A stretch of 64,000 nt of DNA from Microbacterium sufflavum (GTDB lineage Bacteria; Actinomycetota; Actinomycetes; Actinomycetales; Microbacteriaceae). Positions 40,548 to 48,589 of the stretch are shown here, one piece after another. The position numbers were made by a program, and so were the translations under genes. Each line of letters opens with the position of its first letter. The stretch's first letter is position 1. Under the pieces are notes generated by a model, which saw only the letters and a list, made by a program, of their open reading frames with translations, did no database searches and was not told the origin of the DNA. The stretch covers positions 310,001 to 374,000 of the forward strand of contig NZ_CP078076.1 in the NCBI RefSeq assembly GCF_023101165.1, in the 5' to 3' direction.

Positions 40548-41660
40548 TCAGCCGCCCGCCGACATCGTGGCGGTGAGTCCGGAGACGACGCGGTCGAGTT
40601 CGCCGTCCGTGAGCGAGGGGTGCACGGGGATCGACAGCACCTCGGCCGCGGCCCGCTCGGTCTCCGGCAGCTCCACGCCCTGCGCGTAGCGCGTGAGAGA
40701 CGGCAGTCGGTGGTTCGGGATCGGGTAGTACACGCCCGTGCCCACGCCGTGCTCCTCGCGCAGCGCCTCGCGCACGCGGTCGCGCTCCCCCTCCGCGATG
40801 CGCACGGTGTACTGGTGGTACACGTGCTCCGCCCCCTCCGCGACCCGCGGCACGGTGAGCCCGTCGATGCCGTCGAGCGCGGCGTCGAGCACGGCCGCGT
40901 TGCGCTGCCGCTGCGCCGTCCAGGCCGCGACCTTGCGCAGCTGCACCCGGCCCACCGCCGCGTGCACCTCGCTCATGCGGTTGTTGTAGCCGACGATCTC
41001 GTTGGCGTACTGCGTCTCCATGCCCTGATTGCGCAGAAGTCGCACACGGCGGGCGGTGCCCTCGTCCGCACAGGCGACCATGCCGCCCTCGATCGCCGTC
41101 ATGTTCTTCGTGGGGTACAGGCTGAACATCGCGAACGACCCGATCGTGCCGGCAGGGCGACCCCGCCACGACGCGCCGTGCGCCTGCGCGGCGTCTTCGA
41201 AGATCGCGAGGCCGTGCGCGGCGGCGACCTCTTCGATCCCGTCGACCAGGAACGGGTGGCCGTACAGATGCACCGGCATGACGCCCTTCGTGCGCGGAGT
41301 GACGAGTGCGCGCACGTGCTCCGGGTCGAGCGTGAAGTGCACGGGCTCGATGTCGGCGAACACCGGGGTGGCGCCGGCGAGCACGACCGAGTTCGCGACG
41401 GCGGCGAACGTGAACGACGGCACGATCACCTCATCCCCCGGCCCGACGCCCGCCGCGATCAGTCCCAGCAGCTGCCCGCTCGTCCCGGAGTTCACGGCCA
41501 CGGTCGTGCGCCCGCGGAGGAACTGGGCGGCGAACTCCTCCTCGAACGCCGCGACCTCGGCGCCCTGCGCGAGCATGCCGCTGCGCAGCACCCGCTCGAC
41601 CGCAGCCACCTCCTCATCGCCGATCAGGGGTTTCGCGGCGGGGATGAGCTGGTCGTGCAT
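40548..41660 (-). CDS. DegT/DnrJ/EryC1-family aminotransferase
   Basis: A 370-residue PLP aminotransferase of the sugar-aminotransferase type. Motifs are NSGTSGQLLGLIAAGVGPG, EDAAQAHGA and the PLP Lys in SLYPTKNMTAIEGGM. Such enzymes aminate nucleotide-linked keto-sugars for surface glycans or antibiotics, but no sugar-nucleotide genes are near. It starts 42 bp downstream of the tRNA-Cys. Confidence 0.88.
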   Translation of the reverse strand: MHDQLIPAAKPLIGDEEVAAVERVLRSGMLAQGAEVAAFEEEFAAQFLRGRTTVAVNSGTSGQLLGLIAAGVGPGDEVIVPSFTFAAVANSVVLAGATPVFADIEPVHFTLDPEHVRALVTPRTKGVMPVHLYGHPFLVDGIEEVAAAHGLAIFEDAAQAHGASWRGRPAGTIGSFAMFSLYPTKNMTAIEGGMVACADEGTARRVRLLRNQGMETQYANEIVGYNNRMSEVHAAVGRVQLRKVAAWTAQRQRNAAVLDAALDGIDGLTVPRVAEGAEHVYHQYTVRIAEGERDRVREALREEHGVGTGVYYPIPNHRLPSLTRYAQGVELPETERAAAEVLSIPVHPSLTDGELDRVVSGLTATMSAGG

Positions 41661-41702
41661 GGCGGTGTCCTTCGTCGTCTGGTCGGCTCGGGCGAGCCGG
41701 TC

Positions 41703-41776
41703 TGGAGGTGGAGGCAGGAATCGAACCTGCGTACACGGTCTTGCGGACCGCGACCTGGCCACTCGGTCACTCCACC
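41703..41776 (-). tRNA. tRNA-Cys (GCA), unusual anticodon loop
   Basis: A 74-nt cloverleaf with encoded CCA. Acceptor GGTGGAG/CTCCACC, T arm GCAGG-TTCGATT-CCTGC, anticodon stem GCGGT/ACCGT and discriminator T73 fit tRNA-Cys. The loop reads CCGCAAG: position 33 is C where U is nearly universal, and C32 can pair with G38. The D stem has one mismatch. It lies between two aminotransferase genes on the same strand. Confidence 0.85.
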
Positions 41777-41790
41777 GGGTCTCTACGGCG

Positions 41791-43023
41791 TCAGCTCCCC
41801 GGCGGAGAGTAGCCCTGGAGGAACCCGCCGAAGCGCCGCAGTGCATCCACCAGCACCGGCGCCTCCGGCAGGAACGCGATCCGCAGGTGGTCGGGCCGCG
41901 GCCAGTGGAACCCGCGGCCGTGCGCCAGGAGGATCCCTTCCGCGTCGAGCAGGTCGAGCACCAGACGCTCGTCGTCGAGCACCGGGTAGCGCGCGGGGTC
42001 CAGCCGCGGGAAGAGGTAGAGCCCGCCGCCCGCCTCCGTCACCTCGACACCGGGGATCGCCCGCAACGCGGCGGTGGCGGCGTCGCGCTGCACCGTGAGC
42101 CTGCCGTCGGCGGCGACCAGGGCGTCGAGCGAGGTGTCGTGCTCCAGTGCCGCGGTGATCGCGTGCTGCGCCGGCACGGAGGCGCACATGCGCAGCGAGG
42201 CCAGCAGCCGCAGTCCGGACAGGAACGGGTCGTCGGGCGCGAAGCCGCAGGTCACCGCCCACGCGGCGCGGTACCCGGCGACGCGATGGGTCTTGGACAG
42301 TCCCGCGAACGTCACGCACGGCTGATCCGACGCGACCGCCGCCATCGACAGGTGCGCGTGCCCGGGATAGACGACCCGGTCGTAGATCTCGTCGGACAGC
42401 AGCAGGAGCCCGTGCCGTCGCGCCAGCTCGGCGATGCCCTCCAGCGTGCGCCGGTCGTACACCGCGCCCGTGGGGTTGTTCGGGGTGATGACCACGATGG
42501 CCACCGTGCGCGGGCCGATCAGCGCGGCCATCGCGTCGAGGTCGGGCAGCCAGCCCTCCTCCTCGACGCAGGGGTAGTGCACCGCGGTGCCCCCTGCGAG
42601 CACCGTGGACGCCGTCCACAGCGGGTAGTCCGGACTCGGCACGAGCACCTCGTCACCGGGTTCGAGCAGCGCCTGCAGCACGAGGCCGACCAGCTCGGAG
42701 ACGCCGTTGCCCACCGTGACGTCGTCGAGGTCCACCCGCGGGAAGCCCGTGCGCCGGGCGTAGTGCGCCGCGATCGCCTCCCTGGTCTCGACCAGGCCGA
42801 GCGACTCGGAGTATCCGTGCGCGTGCGGCAGGGCGGCCCGCAGCGCCTCCACGATCACCGTCGGCACCTCGAACCCGAAGGGCGCGGGGTTGCCGATGTT
42901 GAGCCGCAGGATCTCCTCGCCGCGGGCCTCGAGCTCCGCGGCCCGCGCGGCCACCGTGCCGCGCAGGTCGTACTGCACGCCGTCGAGCCGCGACGAGCGC
43001 CCGACGCGCAGCACCCCGGTCAT
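41791..43023 (-). CDS. Class I aminotransferase (alanine/aspartate type)
   Basis: A 410-residue fold-type I aminotransferase resembling AlaA-like alanine aminotransferases. Motifs are LRLNIGNPAPFGFEVP, HGYSESLGLVETREAIAAHY, ITPNNPTGAVYDRR, SDEIYDRVVYPG and PLP Lys in FAGLSKTHRVAGYRAAW. It overlaps the MocR gene by 4 bp (ATGA), so the two are co-expressed; MocR proteins often control such aminotransferase genes. Confidence 0.88.
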   Translation of the reverse strand: MTGVLRVGRSSRLDGVQYDLRGTVAARAAELEARGEEILRLNIGNPAPFGFEVPTVIVEALRAALPHAHGYSESLGLVETREAIAAHYARRTGFPRVDLDDVTVGNGVSELVGLVLQALLEPGDEVLVPSPDYPLWTASTVLAGGTAVHYPCVEEEGWLPDLDAMAALIGPRTVAIVVITPNNPTGAVYDRRTLEGIAELARRHGLLLLSDEIYDRVVYPGHAHLSMAAVASDQPCVTFAGLSKTHRVAGYRAAWAVTCGFAPDDPFLSGLRLLASLRMCASVPAQHAITAALEHDTSLDALVAADGRLTVQRDAATAALRAIPGVEVTEAGGGLYLFPRLDPARYPVLDDERLVLDLLDAEGILLAHGRGFHWPRPDHLRIAFLPEAPVLVDALRRFGGFLQGYSPPGS

Positions 43024-44375
43024 CCCGCGGACTCCCGCCCCGCGACCGTGACGACCGCCGCGACATCGTCGGCCAGGCGCTGCAGGTCGTCGTCGTCGAG
43101 GTCGTGCACCGTGAGGCGGAGGTGGCGGGCGCCCGGCCCCCCGTGCTCGAGCGCGAAGTCTGCTCCCGAGCGCACGAGCCAGCCGCGCGCGGCGAGACGT
43201 TCGGCCGCGCGCGCGGCATCGTCGTGCGCGTCGAGCCACACGTTGAGCCCGGCCCCGTCGTCGGCCGCGATCCCGCGCTCGCGCAGCAGTGCGACGAAGT
43301 CGGCGTGGCGGGCGGCGTAGTGCGCGCCGGCCCTGGCGATCTGCTCCCGCACATCGGCATCGCGCAGCATGCCGGCGGCGAGACGCTGCATCACGTGACT
43401 GACCCACATCGTGCCGGGGCTCAGTCGCAGGGCCAGGCGTCCGGCCGTGACCGGGTCGGACGCCGTGACAGCGAGACGCAGGTCGGGTCCGAGGAACTTC
43501 GACACCGAACGGACCAGGGCCCAGCGCTCATGGGTGGGGGCGATGATGCTGGCGTAGGGCGTGGGGGCGAGCAGCGAGAAGTGGTCGTCCTCGATCAGCA
43601 GCACGTGCGGGTAGGGGGCGAGCACGGCGCGCAGTTCGGCCGCGCGCGCGGGGGTGATGCTCGCGCCCGTCGGGTTGTGTGCGCGGGGCGTGCAGACGAT
43701 CGCGCGCACCCCGCTGTCGAGGGCCGCGCGCACGCCGTCGACCGTCATCCCCTCGGCGTCGACCGGGATGGCGACGGGGGCGTACCCCGCGAGCCGCGCG
43801 GTCTGGATGCTGGAGAGGAAGCACGGGTCCTCCAGCCCGACGCGGTCACCCTGCACGAGCGTCTGGGCGAGGAGCCGCTCGACCGCGTCGACCGCCCCCG
43901 CCGTGACCGAGAGCCGGAACGGGCGCGGGTGGTCTTCGGCGATCCACGTGGTCGCCCATTCGGCGAGCTCGGGGTCGATGACGGACTCGCCGTACAGCAC
44001 GTGCTCCGGGCGCACGGTCGCGAACGCCGCGGCGAGGTCGGGAAGCAGCGCCGCCTGCGGGTTGCCGCTGCCGATGTCGCGCAGCACGGTGCCCGGCGTG
44101 AAACCCTCGTCGGGACCGGTCCCCGGGCCGAGCACGGTGGTGCCGGTGCGCCCGCCGGTGGCCGCGATGCGCGCGACGACGAGGGCCCGGTAGGCCGCCA
44201 GCACCGTGTTGCGGTTGACGCCGAGGCGCTCGGCGAGGGTGCGCACGGGAGGCAGCTGGTCGCCGGCGGCGAGGGCGCCGCGCTCGACGAGGTCGCGGAT
44301 GCTGTCGGAGATCTCAGCGGCGGTCGACCCGGCGATCCGGTCGTGGAGGGGATCGCGCGAGTCTTCCGAGGCCAT
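43020..44375 (-). CDS. MocR/GabR-type PLP-dependent transcription regulator
   Basis: A 451-residue GntR winged helix (about 1-75, DQLPPVRTLAERLGVNRNTVLAAYRALV) fused to an aminotransferase-like domain binding PLP through the Lys in RSVSKFLGPDLR. MocR members sense PLP adducts of GABA or B6 itself. TTGACA, 17 bp, TACGGT then 6 bp before the ATG give a leaderless promoter carrying the TTGAC-ATAG-GTCAA palindrome. The same sequence precedes the GABA-type aminotransferase gene at 36.9 kb. Confidence 0.9.
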   Translation of the reverse strand: MASEDSRDPLHDRIAGSTAAEISDSIRDLVERGALAAGDQLPPVRTLAERLGVNRNTVLAAYRALVVARIAATGGRTGTTVLGPGTGPDEGFTPGTVLRDIGSGNPQAALLPDLAAAFATVRPEHVLYGESVIDPELAEWATTWIAEDHPRPFRLSVTAGAVDAVERLLAQTLVQGDRVGLEDPCFLSSIQTARLAGYAPVAIPVDAEGMTVDGVRAALDSGVRAIVCTPRAHNPTGASITPARAAELRAVLAPYPHVLLIEDDHFSLLAPTPYASIIAPTHERWALVRSVSKFLGPDLRLAVTASDPVTAGRLALRLSPGTMWVSHVMQRLAAGMLRDADVREQIARAGAHYAARHADFVALLRERGIAADDGAGLNVWLDAHDDAARAAERLAARGWLVRSGADFALEHGGPGARHLRLTVHDLDDDDLQRLADDVAAVVTVAGRESAG

Positions 44376-44413
44376 GCCTCGACCGTAGGCCAGATATTGA
44401 CCTATGTCAAAGT
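44376..44413 (-). promoter_or_regulatory. MocR promoter/operator with TTGAC-ATAG-GTCAA palindrome
   Basis: On the minus strand TTGACA (44403-44408), 17 bp, TACGGT (44380-44385). The perfect 5-bp-arm palindrome spans 44395-44408 and overlaps the -35 box; the preceding GACT and following ATCT are also shared with the aminotransferase promoter at 36.8 kb. Confidence 0.7.
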
Positions 44414-44568
44414 CGGGCTAAAGGGCGGTCGTCCACCTCCACGCCGTCCTCCCGCTCCTCCTCACCGAGGTCGGTGACGTCGACCTCCGGGGCGTCGCCC
44501 TCGCCGTTGTTCGCCGTCGGCGGTTCACCGTGGAACCCGGTCGTCTCATCGCGTCGCTGATCGGACAT
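44407..44568 (-). CDS. 53-residue acidic disordered protein
   Basis: A small hydrophilic protein (MSDQRRDETTGFHGEPP and an Asp/Glu-rich tail) with no predicted fold. GAGGAGGA lies 6 bp before the ATG, and a stress box is 27-66 bp upstream. Its stop overlaps the MocR operator. It resembles the 54-residue acidic protein at 51.3 kb in size, start (MSD), composition and promoter. Function is unknown. Confidence 0.65.
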   Translation of the reverse strand: MSDQRRDETTGFHGEPPTANNGEGDAPEVDVTDLGEEEREDGVEVDDRPLARL

Positions 44569-44594
44569 GTCTCCTCCTCGGGGTCGGATGTCCA

Positions 44595-44634
44595 AGCATC
44601 GGCCGACCGGACCTGCGCGCACCAGCACCTTGAC
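44595..44634 (-). promoter_or_regulatory. Stress-box promoter of the 53-residue acidic protein
   Basis: On the minus strand GTCAAGGTG followed by CTG (box 44626-44634), 25 bp, then GATGCT (44595-44600). It is the most divergent box in its CC positions. Confidence 0.5.
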
Positions 44635-44738
44635 AGGACGCGCGAGCGTGCGGCACCCGCGCAGGTGGAGCCCAGGGAGGGGCGATACCGTGCAGGGGAC
44701 CCCCGCACGATCACCGCGATCCCCCGACAGAGGACACG

Positions 44739-45428
44739 ATGACCCACGGCACCCTCGCCCTCGCCGCCCCCCAGTCCGGATACGAGGGCTTCATCGGCTG
44801 GGTCCTCAGCCTGATCGAGTCGCTCGGCGAGATCGGCGTCGGGCTGGCCGTGCTCATCGAGACCTTCGTGCCGCCGATCCCCTCGGAGGCGATCCTCCCC
44901 GCCGCCGGCTTCCTCGCGTACGACGGACGCATGAGCGCGTGGGGCGCCTGGGCGGCCGCCACGATCGGCGGTCTCGTCGGGGCCTGGATCTGGTACGCGA
45001 TCGGTGCCGCGATCGGCCGGGACCGCACACGACGCCTCGTCGGTCGCATCCCCCTGCTCGACCACGACGACTTCGACAAGGCGGAGGCGTTCTTCCAGCG
45101 GTGGGGTGGCCGCGCGGTGCTGCTCGGCCGGTGCGTGCCGCTGGTGCGCTCCTTCATCTCCATCCCGGCCGGCATCGAGCGCATGGCCCTGTGGCGCTTC
45201 ACGCTCTACACGACCATCGGGTCGGCGGTGTGGAACGGCATCTGGATCGGCCTGGGCTTCGCGTTCGGCCCCGCGATCCGCCCGATCCTGGAGCAGTGGA
45301 GCGGCCTGCTCTCCGACATCGCGGTCGGCGCCATCGTTGTGCTGCTCGTGGTCTTCATCGCGCTGCGCATCCGGCGGCGGATGCGCGAGGCGGCCGCGCG
45401 GCGCGAGCAGGAGGAGGGGCCGGCCTGA
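44739..45428 (+). CDS. DedA family membrane protein
   Basis: A 229-residue DedA/SNARE-associated protein with about five helices. FVPPIPSEAILPAAGFLAY, the conserved FFQRWGGRAVLLGRCVPLVRS motif and ISIPAGIERM are family signatures. DedA proteins flip or retrieve lipid carriers such as undecaprenyl phosphate or PE. AGAGGA precedes the ATG. It is a single gene. Confidence 0.9.
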   Translation: MTHGTLALAAPQSGYEGFIGWVLSLIESLGEIGVGLAVLIETFVPPIPSEAILPAAGFLAYDGRMSAWGAWAAATIGGLVGAWIWYAIGAAIGRDRTRRLVGRIPLLDHDDFDKAEAFFQRWGGRAVLLGRCVPLVRSFISIPAGIERMALWRFTLYTTIGSAVWNGIWIGLGFAFGPAIRPILEQWSGLLSDIAVGAIVVLLVVFIALRIRRRMREAAARREQEEGPA

Positions 45429-45446
45429 CGCCGACCCCTCCCGCCG

Positions 45447-46547
45447 TCAGTTCCCGGAGCGCACGCCCTCGAGCGACGGGTAGTCCGCGTACCCCTCGGC
45501 CGTGGAGCCGTAGAAGAGCTCAGGACGCGGCTCGTTCAGCTCCGCGCGGGTGCGCCAGCGCTCCACCAGGTCGGGGTTCGCGATCACCGGGCGGCCCGCC
45601 GCGACCGCGTCGGCCCACCCCTCCGCCACCAGCTCCTCCGCGGACTCCCGCGTGGTGGGCACGCCGAAGCCCGTGTTGACGATCAGCGGCGCGCCCGCCA
45701 CCCGGCGGAGGTGCTGCACGAGGTCGCCCGACGGCTCGGCGTGGAGCACGTCGAGGAACGCGAGGCCGAGCGGCGCGAGCCCCTCGGCGACCGCGGTGTA
45801 GGTGGCCCGCACGTCATCCGCGTCGTCTTCCAGAACACCCTGGATGCCGTGCTGCGGCGACAGGCGGATACCCGTGCGGTCCGCGCCGACCGCGGCCGCG
45901 ACGGCCGCCGTGACCTCGATCGCGAAGCGCGCGCGGTTCTCGGGCGACCCGCCGTAGCGGTCGTCGCGCACGTTCGACACCGGCGACAGGAACTCGTGCA
46001 CCAGGTAGCCGTTCGCGCCGTGCACCTCGACCCCGTCGAAGCCCGCGGCGATCGCGTTGCGCGCGGCCTGCGCGAACTGCTCCACGACCACGGGGATCTC
46101 GTCGAGCGTGAGCGCGTGCGCGACGGGAAGGTCGCGCTTTCCCTCCGGCGTCCGGGTCTGGCCCGGGGCGGCGAGGGCGCTCGGCCCCACGACGCGCGGC
46201 TCACCCGAGATGGCGGGGTGCCCGACGCGTCCGCCGTGCATGAGCTGCATCACGATCGTGCCGCCGGCCGCGTGGACGGCGTCGGTGATGCGACGCCACC
46301 CCTCGATCTGGGCGGGGGTGACGATGCCCGGCTGACCCGGGTAGGACATGCCCTCACGGGCGGGCCAGGTGCCCTCGGAGACGATGAGGCCCTGCCCGGC
46401 CCGCTGGCGGTAGTACTCCTCCATGACCGGCGTCGGCACGCCGTCGGCGTCGGCGCGGGTGCGCGTGAGGGGCGCCATGACGACGCGGTTGGACAGCGGC
46501 AGGGCGCCGAGGATGGCGGGGTCGTAAAGAGTCACAGTGGGGACCAA
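45447..46547 (-). CDS. Old-yellow-enzyme-type ene-reductase (NemA-like)
   Basis: A 366-residue FMN TIM-barrel alkene reductase that reduces activated C=C bonds or nitro compounds with NAD(P)H. NRVVMAPLTRTRAD, QLMHGGRVGHP, EVHGANGYLVHEFLSPVSN and DDRYGGSPENR are family signatures. The start is unclear: TTG at 46547 or GTG at 46535. A GGGGA-TTGG-TCCCC palindrome covers this region. It follows the MarR gene, its likely regulator, after 27 bp. Confidence 0.88.
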   Translation of the reverse strand: MVPTVTLYDPAILGALPLSNRVVMAPLTRTRADADGVPTPVMEEYYRQRAGQGLIVSEGTWPAREGMSYPGQPGIVTPAQIEGWRRITDAVHAAGGTIVMQLMHGGRVGHPAISGEPRVVGPSALAAPGQTRTPEGKRDLPVAHALTLDEIPVVVEQFAQAARNAIAAGFDGVEVHGANGYLVHEFLSPVSNVRDDRYGGSPENRARFAIEVTAAVAAAVGADRTGIRLSPQHGIQGVLEDDADDVRATYTAVAEGLAPLGLAFLDVLHAEPSGDLVQHLRRVAGAPLIVNTGFGVPTTRESAEELVAEGWADAVAAGRPVIANPDLVERWRTRAELNEPRPELFYGSTAEGYADYPSLEGVRSGN

Positions 46548-46574
46548 TCCCCGCAGCGCCCGCGGTATTCCCGC

Positions 46575-47069
46575 TCAGCCGCCGCCGAGGTCGGCCAGCA
46601 GGGTCGCGAAGTGGTCGAGGTCGGCGGTCGACCACTTCCGCAGTCGTTCGCCGATCCGCCCCTCGTAGCGGGAACGCGCGAGTGCCACCCGCTCCTGCGC
46701 GAGGGGCGTCGCCACGAGCCGACGGGCACGGCGGTCCTCCGGGTCGGGAATGCTCTCCACGAGTCCGAGCTGTTCGAGCTGCCGCACCTGCCGGCTGACG
46801 GCGGACTTGTCGGTCTGGAGCCGCTCGATGAGGGCACCCGCCGTCGCCGCCTTGCCCGACAGGATCGAGGTGAGCACCTGATAGCCGAGCGGCTGCAGCT
46901 CGGGGTGCACCGTCACCGCGGCCTCGCGCCAGGCGACGCGGATGCGGGCGATCAGTCGCCCGAGCTCGTGCTCGACGCGCACCACGGCGGCGTGATCGAC
47001 GTCGATCTCCGACGACGCGGAGGTGTCGACGGCGCCCTCGCCGGGGGCGGGGTCGGACGGGGCACTCAT
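46575..47069 (-). CDS. MarR-family transcriptional regulator
   Basis: A 164-residue winged-helix regulator (GYQVLTSILSGKAATAGALIERLQTDKSAVSRQVRQLEQLGLVES, wing DPEDRRARRLVATPL). It is upstream of and co-directional with the ene-reductase gene. TACACT lies 6 bp before the ATG, so it is leaderless. Its promoter and start codon are part of the 72-bp direct repeat at 47065-47136. It resembles the second MarR at 48.6-49.0 kb in layout. Confidence 0.9.
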   Translation of the reverse strand: MSAPSDPAPGEGAVDTSASSEIDVDHAAVVRVEHELGRLIARIRVAWREAAVTVHPELQPLGYQVLTSILSGKAATAGALIERLQTDKSAVSRQVRQLEQLGLVESIPDPEDRRARRLVATPLAQERVALARSRYEGRIGERLRKWSTADLDHFATLLADLGGG

Positions 47070-47136
47070 GCCGCCAGTGTACGGCGAAGCCCCGCCACCT
47101 CCGGGGTGGCGGGGCTTCGGGCGGGCGTCGTCACAC
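47065..47136. repeat. 72-bp direct repeat, left copy
   Basis: It matches 48518-48589 with a single mismatch. It contains the start codon and -10 box of the MarR gene on its left and the 13-bp-stem hairpin AAGCCCCGCCACC-N5-GGTGGCGGGGCTT (47087-47117). The right end, TCACAC, equals the 3' end of the second MarR gene. Confidence 0.92.
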
Positions 47137-47260
47137 AGGGTGGTGCCGCGATGGTGGCGTGCTCCTTGTCCACCGTAGGGGGGACAGACACGGGCAGCGA
47201 TGAGTGGCACGGTGGTCACACGTAACATTTTATCGGCGGGACTGAGAGGATGGACATCAG

Positions 47261-47722
47261 GTGATCAACCGAAAGAGCACCTTCACCGCCGCGTCGATTG
47301 TGGTCGCGTCGACCGTTGGGTTGATGAGCATCGCGTCGCCAGCGGCCGCCGACGACGATCCGACCCATGACGCAGCTACTCCCGATCACATCTCGTCCCT
47401 CGTTGAGAGGGCCGCAGATGCGGCTGGTGCTAGTGCCACACCCACCGGGACACCCTCGACGGTCGAGGTGGCGGTCCCCGACCATGCTTCCGACGGAATT
47501 GCAGTCCATACTCCCGACGGCTCGGAGTATGCCGTTTCTAGCCCCACTCAACTCTCGCTTGAAAGCGGCGTGGTCGCCGCTGACGGCAGCACTGTGTACG
47601 TGGGTAAGGACGGGCAGCCCGACGTGACGGTGGCACCGCTCAACGACGGCGTCCGAATCTCGACCGTGCTCTGGGACAAGACTCAGACCAGCACCTTCGA
47701 TTATCGGTTGCCCCTGGCGTGA
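47261..47722 (+). CDS. Secreted protein, N-terminal part (frame-split)
   Basis: A 153-residue frame with a signal peptide (INRKSTFTAASIVVASTVGLM, cut after ASPAAA) followed by a polar beta-rich region ending TSTFDYRLPLA. The conserved domain clearly continues in the next frame after a 4-bp overlap (GTGA), so this is either one gene with a -1 frameshift or a reinitiating pair. G+C looks lower than in neighbours. It resembles uncharacterised secreted proteins of Micrococcales. Its start is GTG with GAGAGG about 12 bp upstream. Confidence 0.6.
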   Translation: MINRKSTFTAASIVVASTVGLMSIASPAAADDDPTHDAATPDHISSLVERAADAAGASATPTGTPSTVEVAVPDHASDGIAVHTPDGSEYAVSSPTQLSLESGVVAADGSTVYVGKDGQPDVTVAPLNDGVRISTVLWDKTQTSTFDYRLPLA

Positions 47723-48417
47723 ACGGGGAGATTCTTCAGGACGGCAGCGTGCTTCTCACTCGATCCTCCGTGGGTGATTTTGACGCAGTTTCCACCACGG
47801 TCGCCACCGTCGTCGGCAAGATCGAGCCCGCGTGGGCGATCGACGCGGATGGACGATCAGTGCCGACCGCGTATGCACTCGCTGACGGCGTTTTGAGGCA
47901 GACAGTCGACACCGCCGGAGCGAGGTTCCCCGTCGTCGCAGATCCAAAGTGGGGCTTCTCGGGGCCGCTACAGGTGCGAGTACGGTGGAACCGCGCAGAG
48001 ACGGCCACCATCGCGAACGGCGGTTGGGGCTCGGCGGGAATGACCGGGGTGTGCGCGTCCGCCGGTGGGGCTCTCGCGGGTGCCGCCGGCGCTGCCATCC
48101 TCGGGGCTGGCTGCCTACTCACGAGCTCGCCCGCCATCGACACTGCCGGTGTGGCACAGAATTCGACGCCAAAGCGTTGCCTCGAGGGCTTCCTCACCTA
48201 CGTTCCCGGGGTCAGCATCGTGGTGCCCTGGTACGGAACGTACGCATGCCGATGGCGGAGAACTCCTACCGAAAATCGCTACGCACGCGGATGCGGGTGC
48301 TTTTCTCGCCCGCACGCTCGGCGCTCTTCGCCGGGGCGCTCCTCGTCGCCGTCATCGGGAACATCCTCTACATACGCGATGACGGCGCGCCCGAATGGCT
48401 CGGAGCACTGTCGGTGA
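47719..48417 (+). CDS. Secreted protein, C-terminal part (frame-split)
   Basis: It continues the domain of the preceding frame: EILQDGSVLLTRSS, EPAWAIDADGRSVPTAYAL, FPVVADPKWGF are typical of one contiguous secreted family, followed by a Gly/Ala-rich hydrophobic stretch with paired Cys (VCASAGGALAGAAGAAILGAG) and AGVAQNSTPKRC. Related proteins as I remember them end near the YGTYAC segment (about 48244); the Arg/Ser-rich remainder to 48417 overlaps the next gene by 172 bp and is probably read-through after stop loss. Confidence 0.5.
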   Translation: MNGEILQDGSVLLTRSSVGDFDAVSTTVATVVGKIEPAWAIDADGRSVPTAYALADGVLRQTVDTAGARFPVVADPKWGFSGPLQVRVRWNRAETATIANGGWGSAGMTGVCASAGGALAGAAGAAILGAGCLLTSSPAIDTAGVAQNSTPKRCLEGFLTYVPGVSIVVPWYGTYACRWRRTPTENRYARGCGCFSRPHARRSSPGRSSSPSSGTSSTYAMTARPNGSEHCR

Positions 48418-48506
48418 GCCCGATCTTCGCGTTCCTCTTCTGGGAACTCGCCACCGACGTGCGTCGACGACGCGATGATCGCGAGCGTGAAGAGCGAGAG
48501 CCGTAG
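48246..48506 (+). CDS. Small two-helix membrane protein
   Basis: An 86-residue protein: basic N-terminus (SYRKSLRTRMRVLF), two hydrophobic helices (ALFAGALLVAVIGNILYI and GALSVSPIFAFLFWELA) and a highly charged tail (RRRRDDREREE). It directly follows, and overlaps, the frame-split secreted protein inside the repeat-flanked insert. A secreted product paired with a small membrane protein is the layout of bacteriocin and immunity genes, but this is inference only. Confidence 0.55.
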   Translation: MPMAENSYRKSLRTRMRVLFSPARSALFAGALLVAVIGNILYIRDDGAPEWLGALSVSPIFAFLFWELATDVRRRRDDREREEREP

Positions 48507-48517
48507 CCCGACGACAC

Positions 48518-48589
48518 CTCATGCCGCCAGTGTACGGCGAAGCCCCGCCACCTCCGGGGTGGCGGGGCTTCCGGCGGGCGTCGTCACAC
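48518..48589. repeat. 72-bp direct repeat, right copy
   Basis: The second copy of 47065-47136 (1 mismatch) with the same hairpin at 48540-48570, which here terminates the MarR/pump operon. It also carries a duplicate of the first MarR gene's promoter and ATG, now reading into non-coding sequence. Confidence 0.92.
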
